Below, one piece after another: positions 25,798-38,300 of a stretch of DNA of 64,000 bases; within the stretch, counting starts at the first letter, position 1; every line of letters begins with the position of its first letter. The stretch is from Pelodera strongyloides (taxonomy: Eukaryota; Nematoda; Chromadorea; Rhabditida; Rhabditidae): the NCBI GenBank assembly GCA_036852015.1, contig JAANDG010000488.1, positions 48,602 through 112,601 of the forward strand, read 5' to 3'. The position numbers and the translations under genes were made by a program. The notes below the pieces were generated by a model. The model had not been told where the DNA came from, searched no databases, and saw only the letters and a list, made by a program, of their open reading frames with translations.

Positions 25798-25972
25798 ATT
25801 TAAAGCGCAATACCCGCCAGTTTTTGAAACGCATCGCGGACAATTGAATTCCTATGTATTTATGCTGAGTTACTCGAATTTTGCTCGAATTATTAATCTA
25901 ATTTATGTTCATTTGCAAAACATGCTGGTTTACTCGATGTGTTTCAAAAACCGGCAGGTATTTCGCTTTAAA
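25798..25972. repeat. TTAA-type MITE, family A (AAGCGAAATACCGGCCGG ends)
   Basis: Left end TAAAGCGCAATACCCGCCAG..TTTTTGAAACGCATCG and right end GATGTGTTTCAAAAACCGGCAGGTATTTCGCTTTA are inverted copies, with ATTTATGTTCATTTGCA in the interior. Other members: 36941-37122, 45717-45850, 48440-48630, 55577-55755, single arm 26977-27052. Confidence 0.8.
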
Positions 25973-26424
25973 GGGAGAGGCCCACGAGAAATTTTTTTTC
26001 CTCAATTTACTTGCACAGAATGTCCGGAATCTCAGAAATATTATGCGAAAACCGCATCTCTGTGCATCTAGAACTCGCAGATATATTCTATGCTAAACAG
26101 TTCGGCCAGGCACCGTAGTCTGACACAATTTTTGCTCTTTTATGGCATTACAGTATTGGAAACGCTTTGTTATAATGGTAGTAACGTTCTTCATTCGATT
26201 ACCAATTATTATATAGAGAAAGAATGTTAAGGGACGGATATAAACCATAAAAAGGTATTTAACCTCTCTGACTACGGTGCCTGGCCGAACTGTTTAGCAT
26301 AGAATATCTCTGCGAGTTCATGATGCAAATAAATGCGGTTTTCACAGAAATATTTCTGAGATTCCGGACATTCTGTGCAAGTAAATTAAGGAAAACTTTT
26401 TTCTCGTGGGCCTCTCCCTTTAAG
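25966..26424. repeat. TTAA-type MITE, AAAGGGAGAGGCCCACG ends
   Basis: Left end TTTAAAGGGAGAGGCCCACGAG and right end CTCGTGGGCCTCTCCCTTTAAG. Long arms include ACTACGGTGCCTGGCCGAACTG at the centre. It directly abuts the family A element on its left; the two share the TTTAAA junction. Confidence 0.8.
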
Positions 26425-26849
26425 CACTAATTTTAACCATATATGGTTGATTATCGAAGGCGCCGCTAGAGAGATGGCTCGCCACAGCGTGGTGCGCCAG
26501 GGGTGCGCACACCATGGACGCTCAAACAAGTTTGCAAGTTCCATAGAATAACTTTGTTTTCGAATGGATAAACTAAGCAATTCGTAAACGAACCCAGTTG
26601 TTGCAGTTCTGCGTATAAACTCCTTGCACACATGAAGTCAGGGCAGGCACAGCACTATAAGTGTTTTTAGTAATCAATAATTTTAATGTATGTGTATGAT
26701 CATTCAATAAACCTTTTTTTTATCTTTAATAATTTACTATTCACAGGTCATAGATTCTCTTCCGGTTCTTTTGAATAAAAAATATTATAGTGGCATTATT
26801 ACTTGCACACGACAATGTTTTCTTCAAAAAAAAAACGTAAAATTTAGTC

Positions 26850-29800
26850 TCACTTGCAAACATTGTTCGGATCTCCATGAATAGTCGAGTTGAAATTATT
26901 GTAGCACTGAGTATCCAAACCCTTAGCTCCCACGTTATGAATACAAGAGAACTCGTACATGTAAACTGAAAAATTTAGAGCGAAATACCGGTTGGTTTTT
27001 GAAACACATCGAGCACACCAGCGCTCTTATGCATCTTATGCAAATGAACATAGCGGAAGCGGAACCATAGCGGGTTGTGCGAATCACTCTTTGCGCTAAT
27101 CAAGGGCTAATTTAGTGTCCACGTTGATTGTTTGTCGATGATGAAAAAGACAAAAAGTAGTGTCAACATCAGTTTTGGATGGGCTGCGGCCAGGGATAGG
27201 CATTGGGCACCGTCTTTCCGAATCCGAACTAGCTATCTAGAGTATTCTAGCGCCACGCGCGTCACCGCCTTATAGCATCACTGAACCGTTCCAACTTCGA
27301 AGCAAATCAACAGTACATCGAAAGATTTTGATAATTTCCTTACTATCAAATCCTCCTCCGCAAATGAACTCAAGATGTTTGTAGAGGTGAACGTATTGGA
27401 TCACGTTTTGGAAAGTCGTCGAACCCTGTAAGGGAAAACACCTTTGTTTTATCGAGAGTTTGCAAGCAGCTCCCTTTCTTTGATTTGTAAATAGCATAAC
27501 AATTCAGTCGATTGACAAAAAACTTCAAGGAAATTGGGGCTAGGCGCAGCCTAGCCCTTTTTGGTTCTTCTCCGGGGGTTTCCCGGACCTGGGAGCACTC
27601 ATTAATTAATAGCACAAAAAGTACTGGACCAAATGGGCTCTAATTTGGCAAATCTACTCTTCTAATGTTCCTCTACAACCCTGCAAAAACTCAGCCAGAA
27701 AAAATCATTTTGAAGAGAAGTTATTAAAAAAACGACTGACGTATTATGTGGATTTTTTTTTCTGTCCTTCCTTCCTCAATTTTCGTGGGCATCAAAGGCA
27801 CACTTTTGAACTGGTCTTCATTATAGTATATCAGGGGGCGGGATTCTAGCAAAGCCATTAGAATTTTGAAATATTGATTTCTAATTATCGATTTATTGAT
27901 TTTTATGCTAATTTTGGTAATTTTTGGTATATTTTCGGCCCTAGCGCGTTTCTGAATGAAAATTTTGCGCCCAAACTTCTGCATTAGATAACTGAAGTGT
28001 TGCTGAGAATATTTCTCTCTCACAGCATCTTTCCCCGATATCGATTTCTTAGACTTGTGGGGCCTCGAACATTGCACCTTCGCAGTTTTGTGCGCACAGC
28101 CGAAGCCCCGCCCTTTTTGCCTCATACTAGATGGGTTCATACCTCATAGTTTACGCGGACAGTGCGCAGTACATTATAAAATAAAGCATTTTCCATGGAA
28201 AACAACTTCTATATAATATAAATTCTTTTATATTTGGTTATTTTTTCACATGTTCAAGCTGGTAGCCTGGGATCCCCCTTTTTCTTTGACAAATGCATGT
28301 GCTTTTGCTGAAGTGTAGGTGAATAGGGAAATATTGAATGCGGGAAAAGATTAAAATAAAAAAAATGAAGATGTCTGAAAAATATTATATCAATATCGAG
28401 TGTTTTATTCAGCACTCATTGGAATTTGGGTTGTCAGGACGCTAGTAAAAGTTAATTATGAGAAGTTGGAAATTCCAAGGCTTTAAAGTTGCAAAATAGT
28501 TTTTTTTTTATTATTTCCCGGTCGCCTAACTCCTCCAGAGGCCTGAGGTGACCTTTACTTACAAAAACAACATGCCTTGTAGTACATTGGTAAAGCGTTT
28601 GGCTACAGAGCGATAGGTCGTGCGTTCGGTTTCGGCCAAAGCCGAACGTTTTGCGTTCAACATTTAGCTTTTTTGATTGGCACACTATCAGTGCCGTTTA
28701 CATAATCATTGATCTTTTGTGAATTATAAAAGGAGATAGAGCCCACCACTGTGTCTCACATAGTACTGAAGTTTCTCATTCAGAAATTTCGCAAATAATA
28801 CTTCATGAATAAAGCTACATAATCCAATGTTTAACCTTCAGTCACTCTGTCCCTAATTAACTATATAATTCCTGTTAGCTTTCACGACCCAGTAGCTGAA
28901 TGGCGCAACTGGTAGAGCAGAAGGATTGTTAGTTGTGGAATGATAGTTCGTTCGGGCTCTATTGTATATTGTATTGTAGAATTACCGTCTCATGGAAATC
29001 TAGGCGTCCCAAAGGAGCCAACCGTCCCACTCATGGGACAACAACGTCCCATTAAAGGAACAACTGTCCCAAGGGAATCTAGCCGTCCCATGGACCTCCC
29101 AACCGTCCCATAGACTTCCAAACCGTCTGAAAATCCCGTCCCATGGCCCTTTCAAAGTCCCAGAGCCCTCTCAACCTCAACCGACTCCATACTTTATTCT
29201 TTTTTCCATTGCCAAACGTTTGATATGTAGTAATGTTTGAGTGAGATAACATCCATTCTGGCACCATGGGACGGTCAGATTTCCATGGACGGTTGTCCCA
29301 CTCATGGGACGCCTAATTTCCATGGGACGGTAATTGTACAGTAAATAGAACACAAGTTCGCGCATCGACGAGCTTTTTGCAACAATGGATACTCGAGGCT
29401 CACGAAAAATGCAACTCCTAATTCATTCTCCTAATTCCTAATTCATAAAAAAATTGAGCGCCATAGGGTAAAACAGTTTAGTGTAGTCATCAATTTATGA
29501 CAAATTTGGGTTTCACGCAAAATAGTCCATGTTATGCAGCGTATAGGGGTATAGTATAGGTTAGTAGTTTTTGAAGAGTTTTTGAAGTTTTTTTTTTGAA
29601 GTTAGTAGGTTAGTAGTTTTTGAAGACAGCGTATAGGGGTATAGTATAGGTTAGTAGTTTTTGAAGAGTTTTTGAAGTTTTTTTTTTTTGAAGTTAGTAG
29701 GTTAGTAGTTTTTGAAGACAGCGTATAGGGGTATAGGATAGGTTAGTAGTTTTTTTTGAAGACGAACAAGGTTTAAATTCTTTTCCAGTCAAATGCATAG

Positions 29801-32162
29801 TTGCGGAACAGCGATCGAATTGTAGGCAAAGAATTAGAAGTTAAAGTTTATTTATTCCGTCCACTCATACTAACAATAAGTGTGTTTCATTAGGCTGTTT
29901 ATTGGAAACTACCACTAACACCTAACCTAATGACCATAATCTTTCTAAAGGAAAATTATCTTTATGAAATTAGGTGTGAATTTTTTATTAAAATAAAGAA
30001 ATTATCTTTCGATAAAACTAAAGACATTGAACACCTAGTGTTCTCCAACTGTTTTAACCAACGAAGAATGATAAGTTGCAGAATTGACCCTCACAATCAG
30101 TGTATAATGCATATTTAATTGTGTGAGTTACTTATTTATATCCCGTAAATGAACATTCAATTAGTTCGGCGTTAGGCCTGATATTTTCCAAATATCTCTA
30201 AAAAGAGGAAAATTATTTTATCGTGAAAAAGTGCTCTTTTTAGGTAGGTGTTTTTGGCTCTTCTCGTCATCATACAATGAAGTACTTAGCTAACTATCAG
30301 AAAATTTAGCGGCGACAAAAAAGAGACCAATTCGGTTGTGGGCTACATCTACAAAAAGTGAAAATTCATTATGTTAATACTTAACTATTTTATGAAAATG
30401 ACCAGTCGGTCTCTTCCGACTGCAGGAATCGGCCTTCGGCCGATTGTTACCCTACTACTTAAATTTCCTATGATACTATGATTCTTTCCTTTTATTTGCT
30501 AATTATTTATTTATATCCAACGGGGACCAAAAATTGCGGCGCTCCATTTGTCTGCTGGTTCACGTAAACTTTTGAAATGTGTTGCGAACTATGGAAGCAT
30601 ACATGAAGAGAATTAAGCAAGTGGACAATTTAAAGAAGGAAGTGTAATTTTTTTAAACTCTTTTTGTGGCATACCAATATATAAATGCCTATTGTCAGTC
30701 TCACATAACAATGTAGATCAAAACACGACAAATACGTAACATATCTGAAAAGGGTCTCGCTTAGTGAAATTTATTTCATAGATAATTTTCATTCGCATAG
30801 TTCGCTTTCTATTCACTGAACAGACATGTTTTTATTTAACTTCTACACCTGTGTGACTGCTCAAATAGTAGCCTCCAAGTTTGAGTAGTGCGAAAAACTA
30901 TACGTCTATCGTTATGCCTTTTCTCCAGCCGCAATTTTGGCTCCCCGTTGAATAGAAATAAAGAATTAGCAAATAAAAGTAAAGAATCATAGTATCATAG
31001 GAAATTTAAGTAGTAGGGTAACAATCGGCCGAAGGCCGATTCCTGCAGTCGGAAGAGACCGACTGGTCATTTTCATAAAATAGTTAAGTATTAACATAAT
31101 GAATTTTTCACTTTTTGTAGATGTAGCCCACAACCGAATTGGTCTCTTTTTGTCGCCGCTAAATTTTCTGATAGTTAGCTAAGTACTTCATTGTAATGAT
31201 GACGAGAAGAGCCAAAAACACCTACCTAAAACAGAGCACTTTTTCACGATAAAATTGTTCTTTGCTTTGTCTCTTTGCTAGGGGAGCTCTTTGCTCTGAC
31301 TAGCTAGCTACGCTTATTGGTGGTACAACAGTACATATCGGTGAGAAATTACAAAAGTACACTCAACGCTTACCTGAGCAAGCAAATACGCCACATTTAC
31401 GCACTCCGGATATGTGACTCGCATGGTTTCATAGTAGAGTTGACGGGCACTGAGAAATTTTTGTAAATTAGAAATTATTTCGAAAATACATAAGGTCACA
31501 ATGCACATTATGTAACGTAGCGCATCTTATTCTAGAACGAACAGTAAGCTGTTTTATTTTGTGGATCTGGAAGGCCGGCGGTCCTGCCGGCGGTCCTGCA
31601 GTGGGAAGGGCTCTACTGGTACGGTAATAAATGTTTTGCTTGGCAAGATAGCAGATATGCACTTGGTGAAATAAACTCACTTGCATATATCGGCCAGATT
31701 GTCTGTTGTTTTGAGTAAATTATCAAGTGCGTCTCCAATCTTGTCGGCATCTCTCCACGTGTACGATGTGGGGATGTTCAACATCATGTTGAACCCGACC
31801 TAAAATAAATTTTAGAACTATTGTTAAAAGGCCACATGCGCCCGTGCATTACATTGCACCAAAAGAGTTGTATGGCGATGCAATCGCTCTGCGTTTGATG
31901 CGCGGCTGTAGCACAGCGCACAACTTTGGTGCGGCGCCAATATACATATGTACATACTACACCACAGGTTTAGCATCCATAACACTCTTACTTGAGCATG
32001 CAGCAAATCGAGACTGTTGCATGAGTATACAGAAGGTTCCGTTATGATGGGCAGTTGAGATAGGGCCTTCTCTGAGAGACCCACACCGAGAAGTGGGTCG
32101 TAGAGAACGGAAGCGTGACACGCCACGACAACGGCTGACAAACAAGCCACGAAGCGGTTCAT
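26850..32162 (-). CDS. Secreted Cys-rich protein, DUF19/T20D4.11-like, 5 exons
   Basis: Exons in reading order: 32162-32031, 31799-31681, 31449-31374, 27425-27344, 26965-26850; phases match. ATG at 32162 opens a signal peptide (MNRFVACLSAVVVACHA). The mature part has spaced Cys: NLADICNAR, VTYPECVNVA, KHLEFICGGGF, YMYEFSCIHNVG, DTQCYNN, PNNVCK. The FICGGGFDIYMYEFSC spacing is what I expect of the nematode DUF19 domain, a group of secreted proteins of unknown role; this is inference from pattern. As drawn, it ends at TGA 26850-26852, giving 174 aa. That TGA overlaps a possible donor (AA|GTGAGA), so one more exon downstream is possible. Intron 3 is about 3.9 kb and full of repeats. Confidence 0.6.
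26977..27052. repeat. Single arm of a family A MITE
   Basis: GAGCGAAATACCGGTTGGTTTTTGAAACACATCGAG matches one end of the family A element. No inverse partner was found nearby. Confidence 0.55.
28571..28650 (+). other. tRNA-like segment
   Basis: TAGTACATTGGTAAAGCGTTTGGCTAC resembles a tRNA D-arm and anticodon stem, and GTGCGTTCGGTTTCGGCC a weak B box. It does not fold into a full cloverleaf by eye; probably a tRNA-derived SINE piece. Confidence 0.3.
28881..28965 (+). other. tRNA-like segment
   Basis: TGGCGCAACTGGTAGAGCAGAAGGAT looks like a tRNA D-arm and GATAGTTCGTTCGGGCTC a degraded T-arm. Likely tRNA-derived repeat, not a gene. It sits immediately left of the fold-back at 28971. Confidence 0.3.
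28971..29340. repeat. Fold-back element made of repeated TCCCA/TGGGA words
   Basis: Ends TTGTAGAATTACCGTCTCATGG and CCATGGGACGGTAATTGTACA are inverted. Inside, CGTCCCA, TGTCCCA or CCATGGGAC recur about a dozen times. No open frame. Confidence 0.7.
29537..29762. repeat. Tandem repeat, unit about 90 bp, 2.5 copies
   Basis: CAGCGTATAGGGGTATAGTATAGG starts at 29537, 29627 and 29719. Each unit contains GGTTAGTAGTTTTTGAAG and a T-run of variable length. Confidence 0.85.
30209..31257. mobile_element. Large fold-back element, arms about 320 bp
   Basis: Left arm (from about 30209) and right arm (to 31257) are near-perfect inverted copies: AAAATTATTTTATCGTGAAAAAG at the left, CTTTTTCACGATAAAATT at the right, and internally CAGTCGGAAGAGACCGACTGG and CGGCCTTCGGCCGATTGTTA. 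The spacer of about 400 bp has no recognised gene. It shares the CGGCC core with 8946-9766. Confidence 0.85.
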
Positions 32163-33229
32163 CACTATAAAGGATTTTCGTATGAAAGGGACATGAATTC
32201 AATAGACCGGGTAACTAAAATAGGGTGCGATCTGAGAGCAAGACTCACATTTGGAGAGCGTCTTGTGCCATTCGTGTGCCACAAGCACTCAGAGAGCACC
32301 GCTGCTGTGCCGCGCACCTAATAGTTGGGCGGAAATGGGTGCGCGAGCAAAGAGAAAGGCGTGGCATGTTGAAAAAGGGCGCGGAAGATGCACCACTAGT
32401 GCGCTAAGGGTACGCCACATGGAATATTCACGCAAACAGTTCATTTTATTTTCGCTTTCTGGCGGGAAAACGACGGTAGTTGTGCTTGTTGAACATACAG
32501 TAACAGTAAACAAATTTGTTTGTAGAAAATTTTCGAAAAACTTGAAAATTCATAAAACCTCAAACAACTTTCACGCTAACAACCAGACGTCACTAATGAA
32601 GTGAGATATGTAGTTTCACAAAATCGATTGTAAAACAAATTATAAGAAAAATAACAAGCCAAAACTAACACACACCTTCTGGTTTGTACTGATATAATCA
32701 GAGTGTCGCTTTATGGGACATCAAATTTCACATAAAGACGTGGAGAGGTGCTGATAGCGTCATTATTTGGTGAGTTTCATGTTGAATAAGGGATTCTACA
32801 AAGAAATTAGAAACATGTAATGTGGAAACAATGATAATCACGTATGTCTGTCCCGCTAGGTTGGACGTGCGAACTGTATTGCCAGTTCTCAGACACAGCA
32901 ATCAGAAAAAAAAGTTTTTCACTGTTAAAAAAATGGACGCTTCTGTTTAATAAATATTATATTGTATTAAAACCACCCGACGCTCACGAGGTATTTGTAA
33001 GCTACTAAAAAGTATACAACGTTTGTCTGCGGTAGTTGAGGTCCTTCGATATTCCTTCATCAAAAACTCCTCACAAACAGTTTAAAAATGTTTATTGAAC
33101 TCCCTATAAGTAATTCCAATGAAAACACCACATTTTTCTAATGCACATGTAATTCGCAACAATACTTGCCAAATAACCATGAAACGTTATTGCAAGAATT
33201 CTTGCTGTTTGCAACTCCAGCAAAAGATC
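32163..33229. other. Upstream region of the secreted-protein gene
   Basis: About 1.1 kb between the secreted-protein ATG and the tRNA. It should contain that gene's promoter. Open frames across 32225-32600 have no recognisable product. No transposon ends identified. Confidence 0.4.
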
Positions 33230-33302
33230 AGCCGCGTAGGGGGCTCGAACCCCTGACATTCAGATTAAAAGTCTGACGCTCTACCAACTGAGCTAACGCG
33301 GC
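33230..33302 (-). tRNA. tRNA-Lys(UUU)
   Basis: Minus strand folds into a full cloverleaf. The 7-bp acceptor stem is GCCGCGT/ACGCGGC, the A box is TAGCTCAGTTGG, the anticodon loop is CTTTTAA (anticodon TTT), and the B box is GGTTCGAGCCC. The 3' flank has a T4 pol III terminator (AAAA at 33222-33225 on the plus strand). No intron. CCA is not encoded, as expected in the nucleus. Confidence 0.95.
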
Positions 33303-33592
33303 TCTGTTTGCATTGGCGCACGCATTGAAAACAAATCCCGTGTACTATGATAATGAACGTGAAGCTCAGTTTTAATGTATTTCACATTCAATGCCATGAG
33401 TAACTCTGCAGTCGACTCTGTATTTTGTTCGCCTGAACTAAATTAGGATTAAAAATCGAGTTTAGTTTCAGCTCACTTATTAGCATAACTACATAGCAAT
33501 GCGAGTGTCCGTCATACGTTAAAAAAACGGCCGGATTTGAAATATATATTGGACTCTGCTTTCCCCTGTAACGTTTGCAAATAACTACGCGA

Positions 33593-33990
33593 TTAAAGGG
33601 ACAGGCCCATCAAAGTAAACCTATATTTACGATACGTCCATAGTGACTATCAAGCATTTTTATTACAATATATACAAACTAAATTTCACATTTATTTGCC
33701 ATTGAAAACTTTTTTCCGATGCGCTCTGCTCAAATGTATACCGTAGAGCCGCAAATATCCTTGTCGTCAATGCAAATTTATCGTGAAATTATAATGCGAT
33801 TAAAATTTGCATATATAGCTTTGAAATCTGCAGTTTTATGGTATACATTTGAGCAGGGCGCATTGGAAAAAAAGTTGTCTAGGGCGAATAATGGTGAAAT
33901 TTAGTTTGTATATATTGTAATAAAAATGCTTGATAGTCATTATGAATGTATCGTAAATGTAGGTTTATTTTGATGGGCCTGTCCCTTTAA
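33593..33990. repeat. TTAA-type MITE, family B (AAAGGGACAGGCCCATC ends)
   Basis: Left ATTAAAGGGACAGGCCCATCAAAGTAAACC and right GGTTTATTTTGATGGGCCTGTCCCTTTAAT are inverted. The arms extend to an inner palindrome CAAATGTATACC/GGTATACATTTG. No open frame. Confidence 0.85.
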
Positions 33991-34297
33991 TCCGCGATTT
34001 TTTAGTTTCATTATATTAATTTGCACACAACATATGTAGTTGCGATGTTACAAAAACAGGCCGTTATTTCGCTTCAATGTGATTTCAAAAGTTACTTTCA
34101 AGTACACCCAAACACATATATTCTTCTATTTTCTTAGAAACTCTGATGAAATCACTTATTCCCAGACAATCAACAATATGGATATATTAGTTGAAGGGGT
34201 CAACTCTCAGTGGAGATTTCAAACAGATATTTTGAGGGTTGAAAAGAGGGGGAGGGGGGATATTGTTGGAAATGTGTTTTCTCGAAAGAGAGAAAGG

Positions 34298-34298
34298 A

Positions 34299-34360
<62 letters not shown>

Positions 34361-34435
34361 TGAAGAAAGAGAAAAAAAAGAAAAGAGAGAGAGAGAGAAG
34401 CTAAAGCGAGATAAAGAGAGAGAGTGAGAGAGATC
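34298..34435. repeat. (GA)n microsatellite
   Basis: Nearly uninterrupted GAGA, with A-rich interruptions. Open frames crossing it are repeat translations. Confidence 0.9.
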
Positions 34436-35372
34436 TAGAGCTGAGGTCTACTGATGAAATGATAGTAACAACTGGCCCTCTGATCTCATGGATCCCATGT
34501 GTCCCATATTGTGAGTCCCAACTATTGATCCTCCCCCTTTTCTTCTCAGTTCTTCCAGTGAGTCAGTCAGCTGATCGGCTAATTATTCTAATTTTCATTT
34601 CTCGTCCGAGTTGAACAATTAGTTAATCTACGGTATATTGCACCTTACAAGTTTATAGTTTATTATAATCTTTGTGCTGATGAAGAAGGTTTGTCTGCAT
34701 TTATGTGCATAAAGCCGTGTCTCGTTCTACTTGAATTACTTTGTGATTATCACTACTTAAATTACTTAGTGATCTCTATGATTCATGGAATAGGTAGAAT
34801 CTTCGAGCTTAGTACGACCCGCGACTGAATGGACAGAAGTAGACCAAATCTTTATAGGTTCATTCTGATAAATAGTAAAAGGCTTATCGTATATCTGGAT
34901 TATGAGGATAAGCCTGGTCTCGTTCTTTATCATAATCTAATTATCACGAGGATATCACTTATCTGGACGAAAAAATCCTCGCACTTCGCTCAGCCTTCGC
35001 CGTGCTCTCTGCAGATTCCCGCGAGTCATTGAGCATCCAACTTAGCTCGTGCCTGGCGAATATTTGGCGAGCAATAATCGAAATCGCCGCGCACACTTTA
35101 TCTGCTCATAGATAATTTTGTCGCATTTACCGATGTCAGTCTCCGCCAAGCTCTTGCCGCGCGACGTTTTTGTGCCCGTGTCTAGCCGCGCACAAATCGA
35201 GTTTCATGAAGGTGGCGCACCAATGCATGAATCAACAAAACGTATGGTGCGAGATGAGAAGTGGGTGCTTCTGCGCCGCGCATCATTGGCTACGTTGGCG
35301 CAGTAGTTCGCATCGTTGTATTCCCCATCTATTTGTTTCAGGTAATACTCCAAACTATTCACTGCCTAAGTA

Positions 35373-38300
35373 ATGGAGGACGCTAGTAAAGTTGTACAAT
35401 CCCGCAATGTGAGCATTAAGGACACAATCAATAAATACAAGAAAATTGCTGATGAACAAGAGACTAAACTGAAGAAGTCGGTTTAATTACATGATTAATT
35501 ATTATTCTGAAAGCTATTCTGATTTTGGCTAGTATTAGATAGTTCTCAAGTCCTACAAACTGATATATCAAAAACTAATTGCTTGAAAATTTTCTTTTTC
35601 TTATCGAGTAGCACCTCTACTGTAGCACATTGGCACATTATGTAAATAACCAGACGGCTATCGCCGCCTGAGGCGACTTACATGGAAATATGATTAGTTT
35701 AGCATGGACATACTTATATACAAAGTTTCAAACGTATCATAAGAAATTCACATAATAGGAAACAAATGCATATGCATAGATATTGAGCTGCGAAACCCTT
35801 TTTATACCCGAACAGGAAATTTGCATTTCGTAACGCACATCGGTATGCAAATTAGGCTACAGTTACTCTTTTATATAATAAGATATTATATACCAGACGG
35901 CTGCGCCGCCTGAGGCGACCTTCTAGTACATTTTTATTTCATACATACGTGAAACGTGGATTCAAAAGTGATTCAAAAAATTAGCATATGCTAAAATCCT
36001 CGCTTTATTGCTTCTTTTGTTGCTCTAGATTTGCATGTTCTTTGTATTTTAATCGAAATACTTTGAGCGCCGCGGAAGCGCCCGAACGATATACCACACA
36101 CATTCCGTATATGCAGCCTTTTTTGGACTTTTGTGAGAGGGGCGCTCGGGATGTGAGATGGCTCAGTGCATGGGAACATGAACTACTGAACCAATCCTAC
36201 TTCCTGAGCGTAACGCACATCATCCAAACACACAATCAATCAATCAAACAAACAAACAAACAAAGCTCCCAACTTTATATAATAAGATAATTAATATATT
36301 AGTATAATTTTCAGCAATCCTTACCACGAATCGTATAAAGAGCCAAAATTCGACAAAAACTCCAAAGATTACGGCCGTCCTCCACCGGGAAGTCTTACAG
36401 AAGCAAGGGGAATTAAGGTTTGGGTTTTATTTTGTAACAGTTATTATTATTATTTATTGTATTTCTTAGACTGTAAGAATGAAGTTAAAGTTTATTATTA
36501 AAGTTTTCTGTGGGAAAAAGAGACGTTATTACTAGATGTTATTACTACTCTATTTTATATGCGTTCATTGAAACATTACTATTACTCGTTGTCTACGTAG
36601 TCTACAATTTTATTTCGACCAAAAACCCAAAGATGGACAAAAAATTCAACGAATAAGAATATAAGAAGAAATATACGCCACGAACTAATACTAAGCTGTA
36701 AGCATTAGATGGTGTAGGTTGCGGAGTTCGAACCTGCGACTTTTGCGCAAGTTCTGAGTCCCTATCCTCATCGACTAATAATTCGTGACCCATGCATAAA
36801 AGATGTGATCAAACATGATATTACTCCACGTAAATGAAACAAGGGAATCCGAACCACTGGATTTGCTTCCCACTCGTATAATAAACATTTATTGGCTTCA
36901 TCCGCAGTGGTCGAAAATACAGAGAAACATAAATATTTTTTTAAAGCGACACACCGGCCGGTTTGTGAAACACATAGTGTAGACCAGCATTCTTGTGCAA
37001 CTTATGCAAATGAACATGAATTAAAATAAAAAATCGAGCTAAATTCGAGCAAATTAGCATCAATACGTAAGAATTCAGTTGTCCATGGTGCGTTTCAAAA
37101 ACCGGCCGGTATTTCGCTTTAACACTTTTTCCGTCGCATAAAACTTGACATAACATTTGCAGGCCAGTGTCCACATGTGTCAAGAGTTGCTCTTCCTCTT
37201 AGAAATGATCGACAACAATGCAGAAGGCGAACATCCAAATAGATTCATCAAATTCGGACGTCTATTCACAATGTATTCTTATTACTCGGAAAAGGTACCG
37301 TACTTTTTGTTTATGATTAGAAGCCTACCTCTGTGCGTAGCTAACATATCAGAATTTCGAGCTGCAACCGCTAAGAGATTATCCTACCATACACATACAT
37401 AATAGCTAAAGCCCTATGCTCATAATACTAATTTATTAACAGTTTGTTTTAATTAAACATAAATGCTATTTGTTTTTCTTTCCCAAGGAGTTCTCGTGAA
37501 TAGGTTGTCCATTCTGTCAACAGTCCACTTTTCCCTCTATTATTTACATAGAGAACCCGTCATTTCAAACACTTTTCTATTTCAATTTTCACTTGAAAAC
37601 TAACAAATTCGGGATTGGAAAATGTTTAGAAAAGCTAGAACATTGAACTCTTCTAAAAGTTCATTTATTTGCTTTTTCATTTATAATTTATTCGCGTGCT
37701 ATTTTTATTCCATTGCTTGATTTAGCATCTACTAGTATAGTTTTTTTTATTTGGTATAGTAGCTAGTTGAAAATAGTGACCCTCTGTAGTTACCATCATT
37801 TTATTACATTTATATGGCGTTAAACCGCGCAGCGCACTTACGCAGCCCCAGCCGCTTATTTAAGTGAGTTACGTTGCTGACTATGCGGTAAAACCGAGTA
37901 TGCGGCAGTATGCGGTGCGGTCAGACAACTCGGATTCGTGTTTAGTGCCAGTACTTGCTGGGTTTCCAAGTATGCTGAAAATTTACCGTATCTTGGAACT
38001 ACACGAGAATATTTTTTTTAGTCTTTCATATTATATATGCAGGGTTCGTGCAGAAATACGGTAGTATTGACAAAATCACACCGAATTTTTGTGATATTTG
38101 GAAACCCGTACTGAATAACTCTTCAATTGTATACAATGATTGTTTATTTCAGTTGGTCGGCATGATGATTCGAGCACGTAAATATGGATTGATCACCTTC
38201 GAGGGAGAGATGTTATACCAGAGACAAGATGATAATAAGGTAGGATTGCACACAGAGTTTCTCTTTTTGTTGAGGAAATAAAATTAAGTCAGCTATTTCG

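Noticed and set aside
26386..26631. Minus-strand open frame
   Set aside because: Its end is the terminal repeat of the MITE 25966-26424 and the rest has no family features.
34040..34427. Long Arg/Glu-rich open frame
   Set aside because: Its body is the (GA)n microsatellite; the same pattern appears at 16013, 49108, 58107 and 58664.
35373..35496. Single-exon 37-aa peptide from ATG 35373
   Set aside because: Splicing at AA|GTCGGT joins in phase to the NPYHESY exon, matching the ABRA linker and the paralogue's structure.
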